This document shows positions 22,387 through 32,700 of a stretch of 42,675 nucleotides of DNA, piece by piece. The position numbers and the translations under genes were made by a program. Source of the DNA: a virus; the IMG/VR virus record IMGVR_UViG_3300043410_001498, positions 1-42,675 of that record. One strand, 5' to 3'. Under the pieces are notes generated by a model. The model saw only the letters and a program-made list of their open reading frames with translations. It was not told the origin of the DNA and ran no database searches. Numbering within the stretch: position 1 is the stretch's first letter; the number at the start of each line of letters is the position of its first letter.

Positions 22387-23478
22387 TTGTCTTTGAAAAT
22401 CGCAGTATATGCAATCAGCAAAAATGAAGCACACTTTGTGGAGCGTTTTTGTCAATCAGCAAAAGAAGCTGATTTGATTTTGATTGCAGATACAGGTTCA
22501 ACTGATGGTTTACCTGACGAAGCCCGTAAACACGGAGCAGTTGTGCATGATATATGCATAACGCCGTGGAGGTTTGACCTTGCAAGAAATGCCGCCATGG
22601 CACTTATTCCGCGTGACATTGATGTCTGCATCAGCTTAGACATTGACGAAGTTCTTCAACCAGGATGGCGCGAAGAAATTGAGCGTGTTTGGAAAAAAGG
22701 CGAAACAACTCGCCTCCGGTATATGTTCGACTGGGGGTCTGGAATTGCTTTTTACTATGAGAAAATTCATGCTCGTCACGGTTATATGTGGCATCACCCC
22801 TGCCATGAATACCCGATTCCGGATGGCCGGATTACGGAAGTGTGGTCACAGACCGATATGTTGCTGGCGGTTCATAAACCAGATCCGACAAAGTCTCGCG
22901 GCCAATACATGGGTCTCTTGGAATTGTCAGTTAAAGAAGATCCAAATTGCCCACGCAACGCATTTTACTATGCGCGTGAATTAAGCTTTCACGGTCGCTG
23001 GCAAGAATCAATTGCCGCCTGTGAGAAATACCTCAAAATGCCAAATGCAACATGGCCGAATGAAAGATGCTACGCCTATCGTGTCATGGGGCGGTGTTAC
23101 AATGAATTAAGCGATCCAAGCAACGCCGAAAAATCTTTTCAAATGGCGGCATCTGAAGCCCCAAATACACGCGAACCTTGGTGTGAATTGGCTGGCTTGA
23201 TGTACCGCCAGCACCGTTGGGAAGAGTGTTTTGCTTACTCCATGCGGGCTTTAAGAATTACTGACCGCGCCATGGTTTATACATGCGACCCTGATGTCTG
23301 GGGTCATCAACCTCACGACTATGCTTCAATCGCTGCGTGGAATCTTGGTCTTAAAGATATTGCACTGCAACAAGCACAATTGGCGTTGGAGAAAACGCCA
23401 TCAGACCGCAGGCTTGCAGCTAATCTTGAATTTATAGAGCGGGAGATCAACCCGCAGTTAAAAAACGAGGCTGCATGA
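22387..23478 (+). CDS. Family 2 glycosyltransferase with TPR-like C-terminus
   Basis: 363 residues from TTG 22387, which has AAGGAA 6 nt upstream (SLKIAVYAISKNEAHFVERF). A GTG at 22372 overlaps the previous stop and is an alternative start. The GT-A domain shows DTGSTDGLPDEA, the metal-site motif SLDIDEVLQPGW and HHPCHEYPIP. The C-terminal 170 residues form helical repeats (GRWQESIAACEKYLKM, MGRCYNELSDPSNAEKSFQM) of TPR type that could hold a protein acceptor. It lies among fibre genes and could glycosylate the collagen-like fibre or the adhesins. Donor sugar unknown. Well conserved catalytic residues argue for activity. Confidence 0.88.
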   Translation: MSLKIAVYAISKNEAHFVERFCQSAKEADLILIADTGSTDGLPDEARKHGAVVHDICITPWRFDLARNAAMALIPRDIDVCISLDIDEVLQPGWREEIERVWKKGETTRLRYMFDWGSGIAFYYEKIHARHGYMWHHPCHEYPIPDGRITEVWSQTDMLLAVHKPDPTKSRGQYMGLLELSVKEDPNCPRNAFYYARELSFHGRWQESIAACEKYLKMPNATWPNERCYAYRVMGRCYNELSDPSNAEKSFQMAASEAPNTREPWCELAGLMYRQHRWEECFAYSMRALRITDRAMVYTCDPDVWGHQPHDYASIAAWNLGLKDIALQQAQLALEKTPSDRRLAANLEFIEREINPQLKNEAA

Positions 23479-23705
23479 TGGATACGCAATCTTTTATTAA
23501 TCTTCTTGCTGGTTCTGCCCTTTTGGTTTCGGGATGGTTTTTGCGCGAGATGTGGCAGGCCGTAAAAGAATTAAGAAAAGATTTGCATGATTTGGAAGTT
23601 AGTGTTGTTCCAAGAACGGAATTTATGGAAAATATCCGCCACATTGAGAATATATGCAGTCAAATCTTCACCAGGATTGATGATTTGCGAAGGGATAGAC
23701 AATGA
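23475..23705 (+). CDS. Membrane-anchored coiled-coil protein
   Basis: 76 residues. The start overlaps the previous stop (ATGATG; either ATG is possible). One N-terminal membrane segment ([20 protein letters not shown], about residues 7-26) is followed by a charged coiled coil ([20 protein letters not shown], then [20 protein letters not shown]). This is the shape of small phage inner-membrane proteins, including some holin-associated or i-spanin-like ones, but no partner o-spanin or lipoprotein gene is visible next to it. Its position among fibre genes is unusual for lysis. Its stop overlaps the next gene's start by four bases. Confidence 0.7.
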   Translation: MMDTQSFINLLAGSALLVSGWFLREMWQAVKELRKDLHDLEVSVVPRTEFMENIRHIENICSQIFTRIDDLRRDRQ

Positions 23706-25096
23706 CCGCGACCACCAATCTTCAGCTTAATCAGCCTGCATATAATTCGTCAGGTTGGGATGTCCCGTTAAATAATAACGAAGACATCCTTGAAAACCAG
23801 TTGACTAAAACGGTTTCTATTGCTCTTCCGACTGGCGCAACGGCTACAACAACTTTGACATCTCCGACAACTGCCGGGGCTGGGCAAACGCAAGCTATGC
23901 GCATTGTGTTGACAGGTGCGTTGGCAAACGATCAAACACTTGCTGTTCCAAGTGGCATCAGTGGCCGTTGGATTATTTACAACACAACAACCGGTGGCAA
24001 AACCGTAACAATTTCGTCTGGCGGTGGCGGGACATCAGTTACTGCTCCTGCAAATCTTAATATCCAAGTTTACTCTGACGGTACAAATATAAGATTTTGT
24101 GATGACGGAATTCTTCCAACATATCCTGTAACAGTTTCGCAAGGTGGAACTGGATTAACCACTTTATCGGCTGGCAGTCTTTATGTTGGCAACGGAACAA
24201 GTGTTCCTCTCCCGGTTGCTCCTGGTGCCAATGGAACAGCTTTAGCGGCAATAAACGCGGTTTACACAGGCTCTATTGCTGGCACAACGATGACGGTGAC
24301 TGCTGTCACGACTGGTTATGTTGTAATTGGTCAAACAATTTCAGGGACAAACGTTACTGCCGGTACAACTGTTACGGCATTTTTGACAGGGACCGGCGGG
24401 GCAGGAACATATACGGTCAGTGCGTCCCAAACCGTTTCATCTACAACAATTACGGGTACTCCTGTTTGGACTGCATCCGCAGTTACGGGCGGCAGACTTT
24501 TGCGCACTCCGCAACTCATTACAAACACAGCAACAACTACATACACTCCTCCTACAGGATGCACGGCGCTTTACATTGAAATGCTTGGAGGCGGCGGTGG
24601 CGGTGGTGGCTCTACATCGTCAAATAGAGGCGGTTGTGGTGGCGGTGCTGCTTATGGTTTTGTTTATGTTACGCCTGTTTCGTCGGCTACGACATATACA
24701 ATTGCTGTAGGTGCTGGCGGCACAGGTGGTGCTAATACCGGGACAGATGGCGGAGACGGTGGAGACACAAAAATTATTGTAGGCGCTACAACCTATACTG
24801 CTGGTGGCGGAAAAGGCGGCAAAGGGTCTACAAATGGTGGTGCAGGTGGCGCTGGTGGTACGGCATCAAATTTAAATCAGTTAAGTTTTTCAGGCACAGA
24901 CGGTCAAAAAAATCAAAATGGTAATACCGGCGGTAACCCACAATTTATCTATTTGATTGGTGGTGGCGCTGTTCCAAGTGGTGGTGGTGTTGGTGGAAAT
25001 GCTACGCTTTACGGGTGCGGTGGCGGTGGAGCAAACGCCGCCAATGTCGGCGGCACCGGATCGCAAGGTTACATGAAAATTTGGGAATACTCGTAA
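23702..25096 (+). CDS. Glycine-rich tail fibre with GTYTV module
   Basis: 464 residues. The N-terminal block ([33 protein letters not shown]) is the usual attachment domain of 'TATTNLgL..P' phage fibre proteins. A linker domain ([20 protein letters not shown]) follows, then residues 187-253 carry the recurrent module ([20 protein letters not shown] ... [20 protein letters not shown]). The C-terminal 190 residues form a polyglycine adhesin-like domain ([34 protein letters not shown]) ending [12 protein letters not shown]. It appears to combine a generic fibre stem with a tip like those of the three tandem adhesins. Start overlaps the previous stop (ATGA). Confidence 0.82.
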   Translation: MTATTNLQLNQPAYNSSGWDVPLNNNEDILENQLTKTVSIALPTGATATTTLTSPTTAGAGQTQAMRIVLTGALANDQTLAVPSGISGRWIIYNTTTGGKTVTISSGGGGTSVTAPANLNIQVYSDGTNIRFCDDGILPTYPVTVSQGGTGLTTLSAGSLYVGNGTSVPLPVAPGANGTALAAINAVYTGSIAGTTMTVTAVTTGYVVIGQTISGTNVTAGTTVTAFLTGTGGAGTYTVSASQTVSSTTITGTPVWTASAVTGGRLLRTPQLITNTATTTYTPPTGCTALYIEMLGGGGGGGGSTSSNRGGCGGGAAYGFVYVTPVSSATTYTIAVGAGGTGGANTGTDGGDGGDTKIIVGATTYTAGGGKGGKGSTNGGAGGAGGTASNLNQLSFSGTDGQKNQNGNTGGNPQFIYLIGGGAVPSGGGVGGNATLYGCGGGGANAANVGGTGSQGYMKIWEYS

Positions 25097-25106
25097 GGAG
25101 TGAGTC

Positions 25107-25814
25107 GTGGATTACAACACATATGTTCAGCAAATTGCGACGTTGGCGGTTGTCCCCCAGACAGATCCCAATTTCCAAATTATTCTTCCGCAGGCGATTT
25201 CTTACGCAGAACTTCGCATGCAAAGAGAATTGGATTTTTTGTCAACGCAAACAAGCAATTCAAACTACACGCTGACTGTTGGTTCAAATTCTCTTTCAAT
25301 CCCAACAAGTTCATTTGTAACAATTCAAACGATCAATGTTGTAAATGGTGGGCAAAACTATCCGCTTGTTCCAGCTGCAAAACAGTATCTGGAATATGTT
25401 TGGGGTAGCAATACAAATGCTGGAATACCAAAATTTTTCGCAGTTTACGGTGGTGACCAGGCTTCTGCCGGTTTAACCAATCAAAATTTTATTGTTGGGC
25501 CGTGGCCAGACCAGTCTTATAATCTTTTGATTACAGGGACAATTCGGTCTCAGCCATTGTCTTCAACCAACACATCAACATTCATTTCTACATACTTGCC
25601 AGATTTATTTATAGCGGCAAGCATGGTTTATGTTTCCGGTTATCAAAGAAACTTTTCTGCTTCAGGTGCAGACCCGCAAATGCCTGTTAACTGGGAACAG
25701 CAATATCAAACGCTCCTTAAAGGCGCGACGGTTGAAGAATTTCGCAAGAAATTTGAATCGGTTGCATGGTCTTCGCAATCTCCGTCACCGGTTGCAACTC
25801 CGCCAAGGAACTAA
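25107..25814 (+). CDS. Second phage adaptor-like protein
   Basis: 235 residues from GTG 25107 with AAGGAG 7 nt upstream. The N-terminus (MDYNTYVQQIATLAVVPQTD) and helix (ISYAELRMQRELDFLSTQTS), the middle (VNGGQNYPLVPAAKQYLEYV), and the 'FIVGPWPDQSYNLLITGTIR ... STYLPDLFIAASMVYVSGYQ' stretch match phage adaptor / connector proteins found before nozzle genes. With the gp4-like protein at 15839 it would be the second connector component. The C-terminal part (LLKGATVEEFRKKFESVAW) is helical. Tail-neck role inferred from pattern and order. Confidence 0.7.
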   Translation: MDYNTYVQQIATLAVVPQTDPNFQIILPQAISYAELRMQRELDFLSTQTSNSNYTLTVGSNSLSIPTSSFVTIQTINVVNGGQNYPLVPAAKQYLEYVWGSNTNAGIPKFFAVYGGDQASAGLTNQNFIVGPWPDQSYNLLITGTIRSQPLSSTNTSTFISTYLPDLFIAASMVYVSGYQRNFSASGADPQMPVNWEQQYQTLLKGATVEEFRKKFESVAWSSQSPSPVATPPRN

Positions 25815-25817
25815 TCA

Positions 25818-28109
25818 ATGGCCAGGCAGTTACTCAAACTTCTCGCTGGTGTTGATACGATAAAAACGCCGACGTTAAACCAAGCGTCTTTATCGGAAAG
25901 CAACCTTATTCGGTTTATGCCGGATAAGGATAACCTTGGCTTGGTCCAAAAATTGGGCGGCTGGATTGCATATTACAGTTCTGCTTTTGCATCAAAAATT
26001 CGTTGCCTTAAAGGCTGGTCAGATCTTTCAGCAAATAATCACCTTGCAATTGGCGCAGAATCATCTTTGAACGTTTTAACTTCAAACGTTCTTCAAATTA
26101 TTACTCCTCAAATTGCACAAACCAATTCGTCTCCTAACTTTTCAACAGTAAGCGGTTCAAATCTTGTAACTGTAGTTGACCCAAATTTCATTCCAAGCAC
26201 CACCGATTATGTTTATTACGCAACTCCGGTGTCAGTTGGCGGGATTATTTTGACCGGCAACTATCTGGTTTACACTTCAACAGGTTCAAGTTATCAAATT
26301 CTTGCTGGATCAAATGCAACGTCAACCGTAAACAACGGCGGCCTTTCGTATAAATTTACAACAATAAGCGGTTCAAGCATTGTTGTAGTTACATTTGCAA
26401 ACCACGGATATACTGTTGGCTCGACAATTTACGTCGCGGTTTCAACGACTGTAGGCGGTATTCCAATTTATGGGGTTTATGAAGTTGTTTCATTGGGCGA
26501 CCAATCTGGCGCAGACCCAACAAACAAATTTTGCATTGCTGCTGATGCTGTCGCAACTGCTTCGGCTGGTCCAACAGCAATCAATAGCGGAAATATCCAA
26601 GCAGATTTTTATGTAGGTGTTGGACCTGTTCCGACAAGCACAGGTTTTGGCGTTGGCGGATTTGGTGTTGGTGGTTTTGGTTCAGGTGTCTCTGCAAATG
26701 CGGTATTTACCGGATCAATATCAGGAACAACTTTGACAGTTAGTGCTGTAACATCTGGCACCGTTCTTGTTGGTCAACAAATAACAGGATCTGGTATATC
26801 CTCAGGAACAATTATAACTGCACTTGGGACCGGTACAGGTGGTGCTGGGACATATACGGTTAACAATAGCCAAACTGTATCATCAACAACAATTACTGCC
26901 ACTCTTTATTCAAGTGGCACACCAATCACCGCCACTGATTGGACTCTTGATAATTATGGTTCGTTTCTTGTTGCATGCCCGGCTGGTGGTGCTGTTTATT
27001 ATTGGGACCCAGCTGGGCAAGTACAAAATGCGCAGATTGTCGGCGGACAAGCACCATTAAAGAATGACGGCATTTTTGTTGCAATGCCTGAACGGCAAGT
27101 TGTTGCGTGGGGTTCTAGCGTCCCTGGGCTTCTTACCCAAGACCCTCTTTTATTGCGCTGGTCTGATGTTGGAGATTTAACAACATGGATAGGCACAGCA
27201 ACCAATCAGGCGGGTTCATATCGCATTCCTTCAGGGTCGAAAATTGTAACTTGTATTCAAGGGCCGCAACAGGCTTTAATTTGGACTGACCTTGACCTTT
27301 GGGCCATGCAATATGTTGGCCCTCCTTTGGTTTACGGGTTCAATAAGATTGGCTCAAACTGTGGTGCAGTCAGCCGCCATTGTGTTGGGCAGCTTGGGAA
27401 TGTCCAATATTGGATGAGCCAGAAGAATTTTTACGTCAATTCTTCCAATGGTCCTATGCCGTTGCCATGCCCAATATGGGATCAAATTTTTCAAAATATC
27501 AAAACGGACGCAAATGGTACGCCGTATACAAACCGTGTTGTTTGTGCAGTAAATACGCAATTCAACGAAATTATGTGGTTCTATCCGTCTGCGGCGGGTA
27601 ATGGCGAAAATGACAGTTATGTAAAGGTCAATATTGTAACGCAGGCTTGGGACTATGGTTCCATGGGCAGAACTGCTTGGATTGACCAATCTGTTCTGGG
27701 TCCGCCAATCGGGTCGGGAACAGACAACTTTGTTTATCAGCATGAAATTGGCAATGATGCCTCAAATGGTACTCAGCCCGTTGCAATGGAATCAAACGCC
27801 GTGACAGGATATTTTGCCATGTCAGAGGCGGACAATATGATGTTTATTGACCAAATCTGGCCTGACATGAAATGGGGTACAGTCAGTGGCAATAAAAATG
27901 CTACTGTAAATATGACATTTTACGCGACAAATTATCCTGATGACGACCCGATTGTTTATGGGCCGTACACAATGACCAAAGCAACCGAATACATTTCGGT
28001 TCGCATTCGTGCGCGGTTGATAAAAATAGGAATATCTTCCAATGACGTAGGAACGTTCTGGCGGCTTGGAGGCATCCGGTATCGCGCCGCACCTGATGGG
28101 AAATACTGA
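25818..28109 (+). CDS. Tail nozzle-like protein (gp10-like) with GTYTV module
   Basis: 763 residues. The N-terminus ([40 protein letters not shown], then [13 protein letters not shown]) and the large beta-propeller-like C-terminal half ([60 protein letters not shown]) match the gp10-like 'packaged DNA stabilisation' or nozzle proteins of short-tailed phages. Residues about 296-362 are the mobile module ([20 protein letters not shown] ... [20 protein letters not shown]), which interrupts the protein between halves. It would form the tube under the adaptor through which DNA leaves. Confidence 0.8.
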   Translation: MARQLLKLLAGVDTIKTPTLNQASLSESNLIRFMPDKDNLGLVQKLGGWIAYYSSAFASKIRCLKGWSDLSANNHLAIGAESSLNVLTSNVLQIITPQIAQTNSSPNFSTVSGSNLVTVVDPNFIPSTTDYVYYATPVSVGGIILTGNYLVYTSTGSSYQILAGSNATSTVNNGGLSYKFTTISGSSIVVVTFANHGYTVGSTIYVAVSTTVGGIPIYGVYEVVSLGDQSGADPTNKFCIAADAVATASAGPTAINSGNIQADFYVGVGPVPTSTGFGVGGFGVGGFGSGVSANAVFTGSISGTTLTVSAVTSGTVLVGQQITGSGISSGTIITALGTGTGGAGTYTVNNSQTVSSTTITATLYSSGTPITATDWTLDNYGSFLVACPAGGAVYYWDPAGQVQNAQIVGGQAPLKNDGIFVAMPERQVVAWGSSVPGLLTQDPLLLRWSDVGDLTTWIGTATNQAGSYRIPSGSKIVTCIQGPQQALIWTDLDLWAMQYVGPPLVYGFNKIGSNCGAVSRHCVGQLGNVQYWMSQKNFYVNSSNGPMPLPCPIWDQIFQNIKTDANGTPYTNRVVCAVNTQFNEIMWFYPSAAGNGENDSYVKVNIVTQAWDYGSMGRTAWIDQSVLGPPIGSGTDNFVYQHEIGNDASNGTQPVAMESNAVTGYFAMSEADNMMFIDQIWPDMKWGTVSGNKNATVNMTFYATNYPDDDPIVYGPYTMTKATEYISVRIRARLIKIGISSNDVGTFWRLGGIRYRAAPDGKY

Positions 28110-28111
28110 CT

Positions 28112-28537
28112 ATGGCTACGTTAGATGACGTTTTAACCGTCCAAAAAAACGGCGTGATTGCAATCAATGGCCTCAATCAAACCATGACTGGGGTAAAAAA
28201 TGATCTTGATCAGTTAGTTATTAATACTGGAGTTGCCATACCATCTTTGGTCAGCCCTACAGTTTTAGCATCTACAACAACTTTAATTGTTGCCGGTGCT
28301 GGTCGAATTTACGGGATTTCAATACCAGCGCATGGCGGTTCAGGGCAGGTTTTTGTTTACAATTCTGCTACCACAGGCGGCATATCAGCTTCCAATTGCA
28401 TTTTTGCTTCTGATGCAGCAAACGCAGCAAACTTCCAAGTTTATTACTCTGTAAACCTGGCATACACCGCAGGTCTTGTAATAAAAACTGATGCGGCAAT
28501 GAATTGTTGTGTCTCGTATTCACCAAATCCAACTTAA
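28112..28537 (+). CDS. Phage structural protein, head or tail accessory
   Basis: 141 residues beginning MATLDDVLTVQKNGVIAING, two bases after the nozzle gene stop. Residues 1-45 are helical (NQTMTGVKNDLDQLVINTGV) and the rest is a small beta domain (GAGRIYGISIPAHGGSGQVF, then AANFQVYYSVNLAYTAG). The 'MATLdDvLtvqKngV.aingl' start is common in short virion proteins following nozzle genes, with no defined function. Last gene before a small hairpin at 28540, closing the tail block. Confidence 0.7.
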   Translation: MATLDDVLTVQKNGVIAINGLNQTMTGVKNDLDQLVINTGVAIPSLVSPTVLASTTTLIVAGAGRIYGISIPAHGGSGQVFVYNSATTGGISASNCIFASDAANAANFQVYYSVNLAYTAGLVIKTDAAMNCCVSYSPNPT

Positions 28538-28539
28538 TT

Positions 28540-28556
28540 TAGCCCTTTAAGGGCTA
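28540..28556 (+). terminator. Short hairpin after the tail gene block
   Basis: TAGCCCT-TTA-AGGGCTA, a perfect 7-bp stem with 3-nt loop, lies 2 nt past the stop codon. No T tract follows, so it may be a weak or factor-assisted terminator or an RNA end-protecting element. Confidence 0.4.
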
Positions 28557-28603
28557 TCAAATATGCGGAATTTAATGTAATTTGAATACTTTAGGAGCGG
28601 CAA

Positions 28604-29296
28604 ATGGACGGACCTTATTCAAAACCCCCTATGAACCCTGAAGCCATTCTCAACGCCGCCCGTGTTTTGAAAACAATGCGGCCAAAAATGGCTGTTCGCC
28701 CACAAATGCCTGACATGCCCCAAATGAGGGCATCCGGCGGTGCGGCTGACAAAATCGCCCGTGAAAAGCGCACCCCCTGCCATACCGGCCTGATCACAAT
28801 GGCCGTTGGCGGCAGAACCGACCACATTCCCATGAATGTCCTGGAAGGCTCTTACGTCCTCCCGGCAGACATTGTTTCCGGCCTTGGAGAAGGCAATACG
28901 CTGGCCGGGTCAAAAATCATCGACAATATGTTTACCGCCGGTCCTTTTGGAACAAAGGTGCCAAACGTCCGTTTTGCGGCACCGCAACAGGCAAGAACGC
29001 CGTTTTCTAGTACACTCCCATTTGACCTTGTAAAACAATATCAAAGTGGGATGAGCATCCCAAGCATGCTTCAAAAAAGAACCGCCGCAGAAGGTGGGGC
29101 TATTGAGGCAAAAAACTATAAGCCCGTACCAATCGTCGCAGCTGGCGGCGAATATGTAATTCACCCGGATGTGGTCAAAAAACTGGGTGGCGGAGACGTT
29201 AACAAAGGCCACAACTATCTGGACAATTTCGTCAAATACGTCCGCAATCATTTGATCAAAACCCTCAAAAAGCTTCCTGGGCCTAAGAGGGACTAA
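28604..29296 (+). CDS. Duplicated GGEYV-motif virion protein
   Basis: 230 residues with AGGAG 6-7 nt upstream. Two similar blocks are seen: VLEGSYVLPADIVSGLGEGN followed by TLAGSKIIDNMF (about 80-115), and AAGGEYVIHPDVVKKLGGGD followed by NKGHNYLDNFVKYV (about 180-215). They share the pattern GxYV-x2-D-[IV]-V-x2-LG-x-G-[ND]. This looks like an internal duplication. GGEYV-type motifs occur in phage tape-measure and internal virion proteins. GG motifs (RASGGAADK, AEGGAIEAK) link it to the GGR set, and the basic end (TLKKLPGPKRD) could touch DNA. It precedes the acetyltransferase and the giant internal proteins. Confidence 0.7.
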   Translation: MDGPYSKPPMNPEAILNAARVLKTMRPKMAVRPQMPDMPQMRASGGAADKIAREKRTPCHTGLITMAVGGRTDHIPMNVLEGSYVLPADIVSGLGEGNTLAGSKIIDNMFTAGPFGTKVPNVRFAAPQQARTPFSSTLPFDLVKQYQSGMSIPSMLQKRTAAEGGAIEAKNYKPVPIVAAGGEYVIHPDVVKKLGGGDVNKGHNYLDNFVKYVRNHLIKTLKKLPGPKRD

Positions 29297-29305
29297 GGGG
29301 AGAAA

Positions 29306-29788
29306 ATGAGTAACGAAGATTACAAAGTACGGCTGGCAAAGCCGGAAGATGAAGAAGCAATCTATAATCTCCTTGTGCTGATGCATGAGGAGAATGGCTT
29401 GTTTGCTATGGATGAGGAAACGGTCAAAGACCTTATTCACGACATCGTTACAAATAAAAAAGGCGTTGTCGGAATCATTATGGAAAATGGCGAACTTCAA
29501 GGCGCTATTTGCTTGATGATTAATAATCTTTGGTACACCAGAGAATACTGCATTAGCGATTTGTTCAATTTTGTGGCCCCTGATTATCGCAAGTCTACAA
29601 GGGCTAAGTCATTGATACAATTTGCAAAAAACTACGCGGATGAAATTGGAATACCTCTGTTTATGGGCATCGTGTCAAATGTCAGAACAGAGGCAAAGAT
29701 CAAATTGTTTGAACGGCAAATGGAGAAGGCGGGTGCATTCTTCATTTATAACTACCACGGTCATAGCGCCGAAACACATATTCAATAA
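29306..29788 (+). CDS. GNAT-family acetyltransferase
   Basis: 160 residues with AAGGGGAG upstream. It follows the GNAT layout: an N-terminal strand-helix (KVRLAKPEDEEAIYNLLVLM), the central strands (GVVGIIMENGELQGAICLMI), an acetyl-CoA-region motif (FNFVAPDYRKSTRAKSLIQF, where Arg-Lys-Ser-Thr-Arg-Ala-Lys stands for the pyrophosphate loop) and a closing helix (LFERQMEKAGAFFIYNYHG). GNAT enzymes transfer acetyl from acetyl-CoA to amines of proteins or small molecules. Phages with this gene order often carry one here. The target is unknown and could be a virion protein or host factor. Confidence 0.85.
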   Translation: MSNEDYKVRLAKPEDEEAIYNLLVLMHEENGLFAMDEETVKDLIHDIVTNKKGVVGIIMENGELQGAICLMINNLWYTREYCISDLFNFVAPDYRKSTRAKSLIQFAKNYADEIGIPLFMGIVSNVRTEAKIKLFERQMEKAGAFFIYNYHGHSAETHIQ

Positions 29789-29799
29789 CGGATCTCGTC

Positions 29800-32700
29800 A
29801 TGGGCAGTTTATGTACACAGATGTTTGGGCAGTCCCAATCATCCAGAATCACACCAGATCCCGCAATCCGCGAAGCGATGATGGATATATTGAAGCGGGC
29901 GGCTGTCCAATCAAAGGAGCCGTACCCTCAGTATACGCCTGAAAAAGCCGCAGAGTACATGAACTATGTGCCTGGTCTTGTTTCTGCCATGAACCCAAAT
30001 CAGGTCGGCGCGGGTCAGGCGATTGCCGGTTTGAGAGGCTATACAGACCCGTTTATTGGTAACGCTGCCGGTCTTACTATGGCTGGCGCACGACCGATTC
30101 AACTTCAGCAATTCAGCCCTCGCGCTGTTAATCAATATATGTCGCCCTACATGAGCAACGTCGTTGATGCGGCGGTTGCAAATATTAATATGACAAATGC
30201 CCAACAACAACAGCAAGTGTTGGGCAACGCGCTTTCCAAAGGTGCTTACGGCGGTGACCGTGCAGGCATTGCGCAAGCAGAATTGGCTCGTCAGCAAAAC
30301 CTGGCCAACAACGCGACAATCGCGAACTTGTTAAACCAAGGTTACGGCCAGGCTTTGAACGAATTCAATACGCAACAGCAGATTGACGCAAACGCTCAAC
30401 TTCAAAGCAATCAGTTGGCGCAGGCCGCTGCAGGAACTCTGGGTAATCTTGGTCTTCGTGGCCAGGAAGCCGCCATGCAGCAGGCGCAGGCGCAATATCA
30501 ATACGGTATGGCGCAGCAGCAAATGCAACAAGCTGCTCTCTCGACTGCATACCAGCAATATCTGCAACAGCAGGCATTTCCGTATCAGCAATTGTCCTAT
30601 TATGCTGGCCTTGTTTCTGGTGCCGCTCCGGGCATGGGAAGCACCACGACAGCCTACACGCCAACGTTGTCAGGAATGCAACAGGCTATGGGCGGTATTG
30701 GCTTGCTTGGGTCTCTTGGTTCTCTTGGACAAATGGGGTCAAGCCTTGGCTCCGCATTCGGATTTGGTGGCTACGGTGGTGGCGCAGGCGGTGCAGCCGG
30801 TGGCGGTGTCAATCCTCTTTCATTTGGACAATGGAAAGATGGTGGCCGCGTTGGTTATGCTGAAGGTGGCGTTACTGCCCGCAAAGACCCGGCAACGGCT
30901 TATAAAGAATATAATGATGCTGTTGCGAGTGGTGCATCTTCAAGCGAAGTGCAGCGTCTTTATGATGCTTATCTTGAATCATTCCAAGGTGCAGCAAAAC
31001 CATGGGAACCAACATCAACAACAACTACTCCTCCTGAAGAAGGCAGCGGGAAAACTCCGTTTGAAGGGCCAAGAACAACTGATTTCAGGCCAAATCTTAC
31101 TGGCGGTAATACCGGCGGTAGTGGCGCTACTCCGCCTCTTCCTCCAATGGGTGAAGATGCCAACAAATATGAAGGAACGTCTGGTCTCTTCAATGCTTTG
31201 GGCGATGCCGGTAAAATGCTTGGTGGGGTTCTTTTCCAAGGACCAATGGGCCTCATTTATCAGGCTTTAAATCAAGATCCTAAAAAAGTGGCTGCAAGCC
31301 TTAGCCAATCATATTCAAGTCCAAATCCTGTCGCAGATACATCCGGCGGGCAAGAATTTGCTAATACAACATCGGGCCAAACTCTTCGCGAGTATATGGA
31401 CCAAATGAAAGTGACAGATCCAAGTCAGGTAAAAGTTGGATACTCTAACGTTAATGGTCGGTGGCAACCTGAATTTTTCTTGGCAAATGCTCCGGGTGGA
31501 TTTTTGCATGCCAACGCCGTCCCTGTGACGAGCGTTCCATCCATTATGGAAGATTTTAACAAAACACCACACCCGGCATATGACCCTGAAACAGACAGAA
31601 TTGTGAACAAATTCACTGATTCAAGTGGCATGACTCATACATACCCACGCCCTGAAGAAGAGCCTGGAACGACAGAAGATTTGCCAGCAGTGAAAGCAGC
31701 AAAAGGATGGGGTGATTTAACACCTGTTTCATCAGGCCCTGTTGGAGGCACAAAAACAGGATTCACAGGTGAGTTGGCTGCTTTGCAGCATCAACTTGAA
31801 CGTGATTATAGTCTTCCAACTGGTATACTTTCCGGTACTGCCAATGTTGAAACAGGCGGGAAATATGACCCGAATGCAATAAATAAATCTGGTTCTGCTG
31901 GGCTGTTCCAATTTACTCCGTCAACCGGCAAATCGTATGGTTTGGAAAACCCTCTTGATCCCGCACAAGCGATGAAAAAAGCCGCAGAGTATTTTGCCGA
32001 TTTGGCAAATCAACAGGGAAATTCTGCAACGAGAGGATCGTTGTATACTGCATATAATCAAGGACCTGGAGGTTATGGCGCATTAGTAAACGCTGATCCA
32101 AACAGAAGAGTTGTTGATGTATATAGTGAAAAAGGCATTAACACTCAAAACTTTGACCAAAATCGGTTTGGATTAGGTCCTGATGCGACTGTTGGCCAAT
32201 ATTTAGAAGCAATAAAACGTGCTGTTGAGAAAGGTGCTGTTCCTGGTATGGCACCTGATACAAGTCAGATTCCGCTTCCTACTCGCAGACCTATTGATTT
32301 GGGAGGAATTGCTCCGCCTACTCCAAATGAAGGTGTCGTAGGTTTTGGCAATACAGCCGATAGAATTATCGGACAAAATGCTCAGAATCAAAGTGCTGAA
32401 AGTTTTGGTAATACAGCCGATAGAATTGTAACACCAACTACGCAGAGTGAAGGTATTGGAAGCGCAGGGCAAGCTGGTTATTCATCAGTTCCAGGTTCCC
32501 AGTCTGCGGATAGAAGAGCCGGAGAAGGCGGAGAGCCTTCGTCAGGCATTGGCAGTGCTGGCGAAGGCGGCGGTGGCGTAACAGGAGGCGGAAATTATAA
32601 TTTAGGGAATGGTTACTCCGTAACTCCTGATGGAGATGTTGTATCAAATAGTGATTCAGAAGGGTCTTCTTCATCCGAAGGCGAAAATCGCGGTGGCCGC

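Noticed and set aside
23475-23705. i-spanin call for the membrane coiled-coil protein
   Set aside because: Topology fits, but no adjacent o-spanin lipoprotein was found and the gene is far from holin and endolysin; left as a generic membrane protein.
30383-31270. Plus-strand frame of 295 codons overlapping the 1731-aa gene
   Set aside because: Shifted reading of a Gln/Ala-rich segment; composition is unlike a protein and the transglycosylase gene frame is continuous through it.
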